This document shows, one piece after another, positions 1-10,858 of a DNA stretch of 64,000 nucleotides. This DNA comes from Podocnemis expansa (lineage: Eukaryota; Chordata; Testudines; Podocnemididae): positions 26,819,015-26,883,014 of the forward strand of contig ML682005.1 in assembly GCA_007922195.1 (NCBI GenBank), in the 5' to 3' direction. Positions within the stretch are counted from its first letter, which is position 1, and every line of letters begins with the position of its first letter. The position numbers were made by a program, and so were the translations under genes. Under the pieces are notes generated by a model. The model did not search any database, was not told the DNA's origin, and saw only the letters and a list, made by a program, of their open reading frames with translations.

Positions 1-1090
1 ATATAGGAGATACGGACTCCCAGTTCTGTGGTCAGATAACAAAACCTGACCCCCCCCCCAGAGCAGGTTTGACAGTTATGTGCCAGCTGTGTCACAGAAG
101 AATTCAGGCTTCAGTATTCTGACACTTGTTTAATATGTCTCTTTGTATTCTCCACGCTTCCCATACTCTTGTCTTCCTTAATGCATCTCCTGAATGCTGT
201 AGCTCCTGCCACATTCCTGAAGCTGCTAGGTGGACAAGCCCACTTCTCATTTGTGTCATCTCTTTTGCTGTTTTGTTCTGTGCTCTGCATGAGTCTGTCA
301 TATTGGGAAGCATATGAGAACAGAAGATCTTGGACATAAAAAAGAGCCTTTTTTTCTTCCTACCTACCAGTGTTTTCTGAATAAAAGGTCTCTGACCCTG
401 GCTCTGTTGTTTTTTGAAGAGTAGGGAAGCTAGCGGGGCTGTGCATGTGTGTGCATGAAGTTATGGAGGGTCCTAATACTGACATAATGAGGTGAAAGGA
501 ATTTTCCGGTGCCATAATAATGGGAGTGAGGGGACTGAAAACAGGTAGTGATGAAGTTTAATGACTGCCTTGTATTACAGAACTGGAGTAGGGAAGATGA
601 TGTGGGTGGAGGAGCCCAACCCTATAATAATGGAGGTTGGGGACAATATAGTGGAGAAGCCTCTGCTGAGTAATGGAGAGAGAAATTGAAGGGGAGGTCA
701 ATACTGCATTTATCATTCAGAAAGAAATTTGCAGAGGTCTGCCTGACCCCATTATATAGTATGAGGAATCTTCTTGCCTCCGCAGCCTCCCACAACCTCA
801 GCCTTAACAGGTGTGCCTCCCATTACAGGTATGCTTCCTGTTTATTCATAAGGATGAAAATAATAACAATCATAAAATGGGTAGCAGAATCAAATTAATG
901 TGGTCTCTTGGAGGAGAAATATTTACCCAATGAGTCCTGCCAGTTAGAGAGATTGGCATTAAACCTAGACATTACCTCATCTTCCTGGGCAGACAGCCTA
1001 TTTCTATGCTAAGCAAGTCTGCAGGAGTGAACAACTGAATACCTGCCTGATTAGCTGTGCAGCAGCAGATCCTGGTTGGAAGCGATTTCC
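1..1090. other. No recognisable gene or repeat
   Basis: This AT-rich stretch has only short chance open frames without family motifs. There is a short C homopolymer near 50-60. I recognise no repeat family and no exon-like block. Confidence 0.5.
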
Positions 1091-1110
1091 CTTAGCACTT
1101 TCTTTCTCTT

Positions 1111-1139
1111 GCGCTCTCTCTCTCTCTTTCTCTCTCTCT
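1111..1139. repeat. CT microsatellite, interrupted
   Basis: An imperfect CT dinucleotide run interrupted by a TTT step. It is one of two CT tracts within about 200 bp and explains the arginine/glutamate-repeat open frame on the minus strand here. Confidence 0.9.
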
Positions 1140-1278
1140 GCAAGGTTTGTCACTATGAATTATCAAACTGTTTTTCATCTTGAAGGGCACATTGCAGGGA
1201 AGATTTTCCAGACAGGTGGGCAAATATAAATGCGGATCTAAATCTGAAAGGTCAAGATGAACAGAAGGAAGAAAAGTA

Positions 1279-1281
<3 letters not shown>

Positions 1282-1330
<49 letters not shown>
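1282..1330. repeat. Long pure CT microsatellite plus T run
   Basis: About 20 uninterrupted CT units (1282-1321) followed by a run of T. The length and purity suggest it is still length-polymorphic. Read on the minus strand it produces a meaningless Arg-Glu repeat peptide. Confidence 0.95.
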
Positions 1331-1339
1331 TCCAAAGTA

Positions 1340-2960
1340 GCAGTGCCAACTAGGTGAAAACAGATTAATGAGGAAGATAGAAATAAGTTCTGAAAACTAA
1401 TTGGCTGCCGCTGATAATTTCTTTAGCTTTGTTCTTGGGTAACAAATCTTATGATCCTTTGCCAGGAGTAGAATCATAGCCTATCAGAGTAATACAGTTA
1501 GCACTAGTATAGCATCCTGTATCAGAGACCTTTAAATAATTAAGCCAGATAATACACCCTGAGACAGTAAGAGCTTGGTGAGCATGCTGCCATCTCAGGC
1601 ACCCCTGAATCATTTTGCCCTGGGAAGACAGAATTGCTCAGGACCTCTCTTGACTACTCTGTTTTCCTCTCTGCATGACTCAGAAAACGAAAGACAGAAT
1701 TTTGCCCCAGGTGATTTGTGAAAGATCTTCTAGTGATTCAGTGGTATACTTAGGAGCCATAACTCCTGCTGCTGTCACTAGACCACTGGGAGCTTTTGCG
1801 TGGTAAATAACAAATGAGTGCAATGTATAAAATGTATCTTCATTTTAAAACAATATCACCTCCACATTTTTCCTCCTTTGGATTCATTATTTGTCTAATG
1901 AAGATGATGTAAGTAGTGTGCTCTATGGAGTGTAGTCACAGTAACATTGAGCCCTTTGTTCTTCATCTCTTGGTGGGGGGGAGTTTAGAAATCTAAAATA
2001 GTCAGCACATGGATAAATGGTGCTTCTCCACTGGGAAATTTCTTACGCATTTTTCAGCACTGAAAATTGGTCTAAACTCATCAGCATTGCTGAAAAAGTG
2101 GTAAGAAATATCCTAATGGAGAGAGCTTCTCCCAAGATTTTCTCCACCTTTCACCCTGTTAACAGTTGGCATACATTTGCCTTTTCTCGTTCAACCCTGC
2201 TAGCCAAGCAAATGATGATAGTTTTTTCCCTTTTTCAGACCAGATTCTGTTAGAGATCCTCTGAAAGCTATCCCTGAATTTCTCCCTGTGTCAAAAGGGT
2301 CATGGGGACATTAGAGATGCAGGGTCCAAAGAGAGCACATCTGCACCAACAGGATGTTCCCTTTCAATGAGGTAATTTTCTTCTGGTAAGTAGCACTCAG
2401 CTTCCACCTCAGGAGAGGCACGGAGGAGCCAGAAATGACTAGAGAATCCGGGCTACATCTTTCAGTGAAAACAAGAAAAACATTATACAGTAGGCAGAGT
2501 TTCTTCATTGACTTACTTTTTGTGCAGCTGTGAGAAAGCAGGGGACATTCAGCTTAATGAGCAGCTCTGTGTCCCTTGCCTTGTAATCTTGGGGCCTTAG
2601 CATACACTGCTGAATAAGTTCCCAGTGGAGCTACTCACAAACAGTATTCCAGCCACACCTGAGTCACACTCTGGCTCCTACCAGCCTGGTTATACTTCAG
2701 GGGTACCCCAACATACACGCAGTCTCAGATTTTCTCTCAGAAATATATGCTTGTACTGCCCATTCATCTCCTTGACAATGCAAATTATATGCAGGCTTAT
2801 CTTCATGCACAGTGCTATATCAGCACTTTAGTGAATATACTATTATGCTGGTGGGAGAGCTTTTCCAGTCACATAGTTTATTTACCACTCCAAGAGGCAG
2901 TAGCTATGTTGATAGGAGAAGCTCTCCCATTAAGACATTGCTGTCTACATAAACGTTAAG
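1340..2960. other. No recognisable gene or repeat
   Basis: AT-rich unique-looking DNA. The short open frames (for example 2017-2253 plus and 2311-2508 minus) carry no domain I recognise and no clear splice-flanked exon. Confidence 0.5.
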
Positions 2961-4177
2961 TACCGTATATCATCGTGTATAAGCCGAGAATTTTGTGCCT
3001 GAAAATTGGCTTCAAAACAGGTTCTCGGCTTATACTTGGGAGAATACAGTAGACAGCCCTAGCCAGCCGTTTCCCTGACCATGCAGCAGGCCAGAGCCCC
3101 ATCTTGGGCAGTCGGCCGGGGCTGGAGCTGGAGGAACGAAGGGACCCCGGCGTCTGGAGCGGCCAAGTAAGGGGGCCCGGGGGGGCTCAGCAAGGACATT
3201 AATTCAGGGAGGCCAGGGAAGCGGCGGCAGGGACCGGAGGTTGGGGAAGGAGTTGGGGAAAGTGATGGGATGGCTGGGAGGGTTCAGGGGAGGGTTCAGG
3301 GAGGCCAGGGAAGGGGTGGCAGGGCTCCGGCATGGGGGGGGGGGTCAGGGAGTCTGGGGAAAGTGGCAGGAGGCCCCAGCATTTTTGGGGAGCCCAGGGA
3401 AGCAGCAACAGGGACCGGGGATTTGGGGGGGGTGCCTGGCAGGCTGGGAAGAGCCGCAGCAGGAGTTGGAGGGTGAGGGGAAAGGGGTGGAAAGGGTGTT
3501 GGGGAGCGGGGAGCAACAGCATGGAACTGAGAAGGGAGTAGGGGGGCGGCAGTGAAGAGCCAGGGAGCAGCAGTGAGGAAAGGGCAGAGCAGGGGGCAGC
3601 AGCAGGAAACTGAGAAGTGAGCAGGGGGGGTAGCAGTGAGGAAAGAACAGAGCAGGGGGCAGCAGGGGTGACAGCAGTGAGGAAAGGGCAGAGCAGGTGG
3701 CAGCAAGGAGGCAACAGAGAGGTAAATCAGAAGTGAGCAGGGGTCAGCGGGGGGGGCAGCAGGGGTGACAGCAGTGAGGAAAGGGCAAAGCAGGTGGGAG
3801 CAGGGGGGCAACAGTGAGGAAAGGGTGGTGCACGGGGCAGCAGCAGGAAACTGAGAAGTGAGAAGGGGTGTAGCAGTGAGGAAAGGGCAGAGCAGGGGAC
3901 AGAAGGGGTGAAGGAAGTGAGGAAAGGGCAGAGCAGGAGAGCAGAAGTGAGGAATGGACAGTGAAGGGGCAAGGGAAAAGCAGCAGCAGAGATTTTGGGG
4001 TAGGGAAGCTGTCAGAAACTCCAGAGGAAGCCAGCATCAGTGGGTGAGAGGTTAGGGGCCAAGGCCAAAAGGGGACCTCAGCTTATACCTGGGTCACCAA
4101 TTTTAGCTTCTTTTTTGGGCTCAGAATTGGGGGGTCGGCTTGTGCCCGGATCGGCTTATACCCAAGTATATACAGTA
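2961..4177. mobile_element. TA-flanked TIR element with G-rich minisatellite core
   Basis: The ends are inverted repeats of about 24-26 bp. The left end runs from TACCGTATAT and includes GTATAAGCCGA (2961-2986). The right end includes TCGGCTTATAC and closes with ATATACAGTA (4151-4177). Both ends sit on TA, as expected of Tc1/mariner-type insertions, although the superfamily is an inference. A second inward-facing copy of the right terminus lies at about 3022-3053, so 2961-3053 alone looks like a 93-bp MITE. Another GCTTATACC block lies at about 4078-4095. The interior is G-rich with degenerate tandem units. No transposase is visible, so the element is non-autonomous. Confidence 0.7.
3540..3970 (+). 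repeat. G-rich degenerate minisatellite
   Basis: Units based on GGGCAGCAG, GTGAGGAAAGGGCAGAGCAG and AACTGAGAAGTGAGCAGGGG recur about ten times with point and length differences. The tract lies inside the 2961-4177 element. Its reverse complement reads as proline/leucine/serine-rich open frames of up to 171 codons (3199-3811), which are artefacts of composition. G-quadruplex potential is obvious from the many GGGG runs. Confidence 0.85.
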
Positions 4178-7100
4178 GGTATAACTATGTTGCTCAGGGT
4201 TATGGAGTTTTCATATATAGAGATCTATAGTGTAGATCAGACCTAAGATTATTTCTTTAAAATGAATAATAAGCACATAGCTTGTTACCCCAAGTGGAGC
4301 TTCCCAGACACTTCAGTTTTAACACCTGGATTTGTGAACTACAAAGAGAGATTTTGAGTGAGTTCAAGTAATGAGGCATAGAAGTTTGAAATAGCTACAA
4401 GAAAGATAAAGATAAGATGTTACTAATACCTAACTTGACAAACTATATCAGATTCCAGCAAAAGTTTCTTGCCACATGCTTTCAGTAATCTTATTGACCA
4501 AACCCTCTCAGTCAGGACTCCTCTCGGAGTCCAGTGAAGGCTTCCTTTGTCGCTTCAGGTGTGGGGAGAAATAGGGGTCTGTCGGGGTGTTTGTCCATCC
4601 TTTTTGTGGTTTCTTTTCCTCTCATGAAAAGTATTTCCAACTGGGCAGTGGAAGGATATGTCTTCCTGCTTTATTTCTCATATGTATGAACTTCTTTTGT
4701 GTCCTTTCCTGCTTGATGACTCTGTTTACAGCCTAAATACAAATTAAGGCAAGTATACATTCTGTGGTTTAGAACAGACTTGTTTAACAGCCTTAGTTTG
4801 TACAGGGCTGTGGGTTTTGGAACATGCGTTAATAACAGCATAGAGGTGTACCTTATAACTTCACATACAATGTTACCCAACATATTTTCTCAGGACAATG
4901 AAAAGCAGCAAATATGAGGTTTCATATGATACCTTGCAAGGCATACTTTATACAAATGTCACAAGAGTGTGAACACAAGGGTATATTCTGTCACAATAGT
5001 CATGTACAGAGAGACAAAGTTGGGCATAAGGCTACCAGTCTAATCTAATGTTATTTTACATTTCCCTTGCACTAATGTGAAGGACAACATGAGGCAGTGG
5101 TCAACCAGGCCCTGTAACCTGTTTTTAATTGCATGGGTTTTAAAATTATTTTTATTCATTTTTTTGCAAACAATAGCACCAAGCAGACACAGGAGAGGAC
5201 AGGCTCTAACAAATATAACTAGCATGGAACAAATAATAGAAATTAAGTAAGACCAGTGTCACTAGCAAAAAAGAACAGAACACTGGTCCTAGTAAAGAGA
5301 ACTCATAGAGATTGGTTTTAGCACAGAAAGCAAATAGGACCTAGCAGTTTGGTTTTATATTTGTTTTAGTGCATTTATGTCTTCTGAAGCATAGAGCTGC
5401 TATCTTTTATTTTCTTTTTTTTAAATAAACGGGTAGTTTGTGAAAAGAGAATACTATACTGAATGCAGAGATCATTTCAACTTGATAAAGAACACTTCAG
5501 ACGTTTTACTTAAGTAGTGAGAGATGCATGAAGTCAGATTAGCTTTTCATGATAAGGACAAGTAGTTGCATTGAGACATTACTAGATGATAATTTGTAGC
5601 TAAATTCAGTGTATATGTAATTGAGTTTTAATATCTTAGATTAACAGCCTTTAATACAGTCAGAACTGGTAGATAGCTCAACTCTAAATTATCTCATGCA
5701 ACCAAGTGTATGTTGGTTACTATGTCAGATGAGAGCGGTAATGGTACTTAAAACGTGATCATGAAAGAGTCAACATCGTAATTGTACTTGAAGGCAGGAA
5801 GGAATAGCAGAGGAGGGGAATAAAGTAGCTCATTCCTAGAATAAAATGGCATTTTCTTTTCTGTTATTGTTAGATGAAATGAACACGTTTGTGACACGGT
5901 TCTCTTTTTTTTCTCAAGAGAAAACAGAAACCAGACATAAACTACACTTTGACATCACAGCTTTTGCTCACTTAAGACAAAAAAAGAAGTATTGTTACTT
6001 CTTACAGGAGAGGAAATTTGATTTTGTTGTGATAGTCACATGCAAAGCAAATAAAACTTCTGTGCTACTCTTTGGTGACTCACAAGCTAAGGACACTAAA
6101 GATGATATCTTTTAGAACTTCTCCCACTGCAGCCCCATGCTTAATTTTCATTACAACACTCAACACTCAGTATAGAAATCAATAAGCTAGAATTTTACTC
6201 TTTAACAGGCAATTTTACTTTCATTCCAGTATAATTCTTTAAAGGGAGAAGTGTTCAGAGTATGTCTCATGGCTCAGCTTTTGCCATGAGACTATCCATC
6301 CTGATCTGATATTGAAGTGTGGCAGGTTCCTAATACAGTGGTGTGATGCGTTCCAGAATGTACTGCTCCATCTTCATTCAAGCACCTTCCATTTGCATCA
6401 AGAAATCAAGATGGCCTGGTACCCTTGGCACCTTATATATTAACCATGATGGCAGCAAAGTACTGCTCTGCTTATTAGTAGCTCGTGGGCTCCAAGCTTG
6501 TCAAATAAGCATTGTGGGGCCCTTATCTAAATGGCTGAGAGGCAAAGATGATGATTATGTACTCAGAAAAATTGAATGATGATCACTGTGTGTATTTACT
6601 TAGTTTATGATTCATCAGTTTTACTTGCCACTCTTTTTGACCTTGATATGGAGATCAGGAGGTCAGTTCCCATGACCCTTGTCACATAATGATTTTGCTT
6701 AAAATGGATTAAAAGCTAATGACCATCCGATTTTACTTTCATACAGCAAAGGCAGAATTTGCTTATTTTTCCTTTGTAATGGTACTGTCAACAGTTATGT
6801 AATAGATATTCATGCAGCTTCAGTTCTCTAGCCTGTTATTGTCTATCCATCTGTCAATAGTTTGGTTCATATGCTGTCATGAGTGCTATCAATCTGGTTT
6901 TGTCAGTTCTATTTTGTGTGTGCGCGTGCGTGTGTGCATGAATGCGTGTGTGTATCTTTCACTTTGAAATATAATATCTTATGTGGGACTGTGGTATTGA
7001 TGCACAAAATTCAGATGCTTCCTGTATGTATTTTTAAGTGATCTTAGTTGAGTGCTGCAACACTTGCTTCATGCATAAATATAATTATTTAATGTTAAAC

Positions 7101-7780
7101 ATTCTGACGTGCAGTGTTGCATATAAGGTCAGTGTGTGGAAAATAATCTGTATTAAACTAATACACAAAAAATGGATAGTGAATTACTGTATATGTTTAA
7201 GTGAAAAGTAACTGAGTTACTTAACCTGTGATTAATAGGGTTTTTTTCCTGCAAGCATTGTATGTAGGATCAGATTCAGATGCTTTATGTGTGTGGGAGA
7301 GTGCTAAGAATGTCCCCTTTCTATGTAACTATAAAATGAGTAAAGACAATTCCAGCAGCTGCACAGAAGAGAATGCTGGGACTTCTTGAAACATATTCAG
7401 ATGGGGGTACCTCAAGCATCTGATGGGGTGGGAAAAATGCAGGGGTCAGTGCTCCATCTCATTATACGCTGGCCAAGAGACCTAGCTGGCTACGTCCCAC
7501 AAAGAGTGGTAGCAGGGAGCACATACAGCTGCTGCCTATGCAGGAGCCCTGGGAGACTTTCTGTGTCTCATGCACAATGTGTTGCCCTAATGTAGGGCTT
7601 TGTTCGCAATGTATAGTTGAGCCCTGGATGTCTATCTTCAGTGAAATTTCATTTTAATACACATTAAAATATTTTTATTGCTAATTAATTTTTTTTACAA
7701 TTGCTTTTTTCCTTTTAAATAAAGGTCTTCATTATTAAGAAAAGGCAGTGCTTTGGGGTGATGGTTGACATCTCTGGCTT
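4178..7780. other. AT-rich DNA, no gene seen
   Basis: There are no coding domains and no clearly recognisable repeat family. An 89-codon frame at 5846-6115 and a 78-codon frame at 6343-6579 have no recognisable motif. A short alternating TG/CG tract lies at about 6916-6955. Confidence 0.45.
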
Positions 7781-7797
7781 GAGCCCTCTATCTAGCA

Positions 7798-8566
7798 CAG
7801 CGGTGTCAAACTTAAGGCCTGTAGGGTGGATCTGGCCCGCCAAGGGAGCATATCCAGCCTGCAGAGCAGCTGCCTGGGCTGTGCCTGGGAGCTATCTACA
7901 GCCGCAGTGAAAAGCAAACACGGGGTACTGGCAGAGCAGAGCCAGGGTGCTCACACCCACACACGCTTTGACTCACTCACATGATCCAAGTCACAGCAAA
8001 GAATAACAAATAAAGCACTCCAGCCAATCTCAGCTCAACTGTGCTGTGGTCTGCCAACCAGTCAGAGTCTCAGTCTCAGCAGGCTGGGCCAGGCTGCCAG
8101 AGAGCCACTGCACTGCTCTCCACCCCACTTGTTTGCTGTCAGTAAGCATACTGATCTGATTGGCAGTGCATGAATCAAAAATAAAAAAAAGGAAAAAGTG
8201 GGCAAGGCCAACATGGGGAATAAGCCAATCCAAGGCCAGCATGCTGAATGACTGACAGTGAGCTGGCAAGCAGGGAGGCAGGAGCTCAGCCTGCTTGTGA
8301 CTGAGACTAATGGATTGTAGGGGATGTAGAAAGGGAAAGGGTCCAGGAGCTGCACAGCAGGAGAGGGGTCAAGGAGCCTGCATGTGGAAGAGGAGTCCAC
8401 AGGGCAGGTGTCAGAGAGCTTGCAGGATTGGGGAGGGGAGAGGGGAGTCCATACTGTTCTGAAAGTGGCAAGAGAAAAGGTTGGGGAGCCCATGCAGCAC
8501 ATGGCCCATGACACATGTCATATCCTCCACTGTGGTCCCCCCCATTGAACGAGATTGACACCTCTG
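7798..8566. mobile_element. hAT-type MITE (CAGMGGTGTCAA ends)
   Basis: The terminal inverted repeats are CAGCGGTGTCAA on the left and its near-complement TTGACACCTCTG on the right. They are flanked by an imperfect 8-bp duplication, ATCTAGCA (7790-7797) and GACTAGCA (8567-8574). An 8-bp duplication and CAG-starting ends are classic for hAT. There is no transposase frame, so it is non-autonomous. The 150-codon minus frame at 8062-8514 has no hAT motif. Confidence 0.85.
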
Positions 8567-8766
8567 GACTAGCAGCTGATGCAGGATCTGTGGTAGCAAT
8601 GCTAGTTTGTTCAGACAGCAGTTCCACTGGTATCCTTCAGAAGTTACAGAGGTGCATGCTGTCTGTAAGAACAGGAGGAAATCAGTTGGCTACTTTGTGA
8701 GGCTAAAGATTTGCCTCAAATGTTGATTTTATTTAATGAAAATATATGCTTTTTTCCTATCTCTTG

Positions 8767-8791
8767 CTCTCTCTCTCTCTCTCTCTCTCTG
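8767..8791. repeat. CT microsatellite
   Basis: A pure CT run of about 12 units in otherwise unremarkable AT-rich DNA. Confidence 0.95.
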
Positions 8792-9286
8792 TGCCCTCCA
8801 TGATTGTACCTGTTAAAATAACACAAACAGTGAGCACTTGCAAAAGGACTTCAATGAATTCCCAAAGATCCTGATCACAGACTACAGTTAATGTCAGCTT
8901 GAAGCGATTTATGTTTTGTTAGCTTCAATTGTCTAGATTTCCACCTCCTGAACATTAGAGAATATGTGAATGTTCACCCATATATGTGAGTGTGTGAGAG
9001 TGAGGTTGAAGTTGGAAACTACTAGTAGACTTAGAGCTTTTCACATATTTCTTGACTGCATAAAACCATTTTCTCCTTGAAAAACAGTACAAGTATGCAG
9101 CCACCAAATGCCATTTGTTGTCTCAGGCTGGTTTAACAGGTATAATGATTTGGTGGGCATACACTTCATAGCTTCTGCAGGCTAGGCTTACTGAATACAC
9201 TAAAGACTCCTTGTATTCCCCCCATTCTTCCCCGACCCCACAAGCTCCTAACCTCCATATCAAGGTCACCTATTCTCCACCATGTT

Positions 9287-9407
9287 TAGAGTGACCAGAT
9301 AGCAAGTGTGAAAAATTGGGACAGGGAATGAGTAATAGGCTCTAATATAAGACAATGCCCTGAATATCTGGCCTGTCCCTATATCATTTGGGCATCTGGT
9401 CACCCTA
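9287..9407. mobile_element. Short TA-flanked MITE (GTGACCAGAT ends)
   Basis: The 121-bp unit has GAGTGACCAGAT at the left and ATCTGGTCACCC at the right, each against a TA dinucleotide (9287-9288 and 9406-9407). A matching interior of the type GAAAAATTGGGACAGGG / CCTGTCCC makes most of the unit self-complementary. The architecture fits a Tc1/mariner-type MITE. I recognise the ends as a repeat common in turtle sequence, from memory rather than a search. Confidence 0.8.
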
Positions 9408-9837
9408 CTCATGGCACGAGATCTGTGTGAGCCTTCACTTCTCATTTCCACTAACACCTTTAGTTGGGGCTCCATCTGTTCCTCATTTCCCCCCGTTCCC
9501 TTCTTTCCTCCACAGTAGAGGCTCTTTGTGCCCCCCTTTCCCTCTCCTCCTGTACTAACTCACTCCACTATGGCAGGGACTGTAAGCACACACACACATT
9601 TCCCTTCATCACATCTCCATTATTCTTCCTTCTCTGTGACTGATGAACTCATTTTGCCGTCAACATAGCTACCACCACTTGTGGAGGAAGTTTTATCATG
9701 CCAGCAAGACAGCGCGCTCTCCTTTTCTCTCTCATAAGAATGGCTACGTAAGCAATCTTACAGCAACCCTGCTGCATCAGTACTGCTGTAAACTCTGTCG
9801 TGTGGACATGGCCTCTGACTATCACAAATATAACCAA

Positions 9838-9902
9838 TAATAACTGGCACTTTTGTAATGTCTGCCATCCAAGGATCTTCAAGTGATTTGCAAACATTTC
9901 TA
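9838..9902 (-). repeat. MIR-like SINE fragment, proximal part
   Basis: The block resembles the end of a CORE/MIR-type SINE read in reverse (GGCACTTTT, CCAAGGATCTTCAAGTGATTTGCAAACAT). The matching remainder seems to resume at about 10190, so the SINE looks interrupted by intervening sequence at 9903-10185. The family call is from similarity recalled by eye. Confidence 0.5.
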
Positions 9903-10189
9903 TCTTAGGGTATGTCTTCACTGACAGCGGTAAAATCGCCACTATCAGCTTGGTGTTCTGGGAGCAGTTCTGGAAGTTGGCCCTGGAAGTCCTGGGGGCC
10001 AGGAAATATAGAGGAAAGCTGACCACAAGGGATTTGTGGTCAGTTTTTCCCTGAGGTGTACCGGAAGCTAAGAAAGTTGCTGCCAGTTACACAAGGAATT
10101 TACTTTTCTTGCATAACTGGTGGTTGACTGCAGCTGAAAAGCACCCAAGCATAGATTAGGATTTAGGCATCATAGCAGCACTGTTGGAT

Positions 10190-10370
10190 AAAGTAATTAT
10201 TATTATCCTTCACCCTTTTTCCTCTTCTTGCTGACAGAGAAGCTGTGCCATGCTGAAATTAGGGACCTTGCCCATCACTTCGTAGGACATCTGTAGCAGA
10301 GCCAAAGTGAGAACCCACATCTCCTTACTCCCAGTCCTGTGCTTTAACTATAGACTATACATGAGCTTTT
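10190..10370 (-). repeat. MIR-like SINE fragment
   Basis: The order TTATTATTATCC, GGGACCTTGCCCATCAC, GCAGAGCC, AACCCACATCTCC, ACTCCCAGTCCTGTGCTTTAAC follows the reverse-complement MIR consensus closely. It appears to continue the 9838-9902 fragment. Confidence 0.7.
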
Positions 10371-10519
10371 ACCTATAGATAGTTATGTGAGCGTTCTTTG
10401 ATTCTGATATGAAAATAGATTAACTTGTACTATAGAACAGAGGATAAAAGATAGCTAAACTGCATCAGAAATCAAGTTTTGAGAATTTCTGATTTTTGTA
10501 TTATTTCACAGTGATCAAA

Positions 10520-10855
10520 GGCTGTGTTCACACAGCACTCTTGTTTCGAAACAACAGAGGTTGTTTCGAAATAAGAAATACCCTGTTCACACGACGTGAA
10601 AAACTTAAACCCCATGTGGGGACGAAATAATATTGTTTCGAAAACAATGCCGTCCAAACATGTTGTTTCGAAACAACAGTGACTTGTTTCGAAATAACTG
10701 TTGCCTGAAACTGCTATTTTGCTTTGAGCTTTTTCCTTAATTCGAATTAACAAACTGTTAATTCGAATTAAGTTATTTCGAAATAAGGCATTATTTCGAT
10801 ACAAGTTGTTTTGACACAACTTGTATCAAAATAATGCCTGTGTGTGAACACAGCC
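10520..10855. mobile_element. TTTCGAAA palindromic MITE, copy 1
   Basis: The terminal repeats are GGCTGTGTTCACACA on the left and TGTGTGAACACAGCC on the right, with a 3-bp duplication AAA (10517-10519 and 10856-10858). The interior is built from repeated TTTCGAAA or TTCGAATT palindromes separated by 8-30 bp, so the whole unit can fold into a long hairpin. No transposase is present. A 3-bp duplication with GG-starting ends suggests PIF/Harbinger, but the duplication is not the usual TWA, so the superfamily is an inference. Open frames here (10472-10819 minus) merely read the palindromes as FETT/FRNN repeats. Confidence 0.85.
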
Positions 10856-10858
10856 AAA

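Noticed and set aside
3199..4037. Proline/serine/leucine-rich minus frames up to 171 codons
   Set aside because: They are the reverse reading of a G-rich minisatellite in a TIR element. The repeats are not protein repeats conserved by codon phase.
5846..6115. 89-codon plus frame as a small host protein
   Set aside because: AT-rich and without family similarity. Frames of this length are expected by chance in 64 kb.
9903..10185. A MITE starting TAGGGTATGTCTTCACT inside a MIR
   Set aside because: The left side looks like a terminal repeat, but I could not find the matching right end or a duplication.
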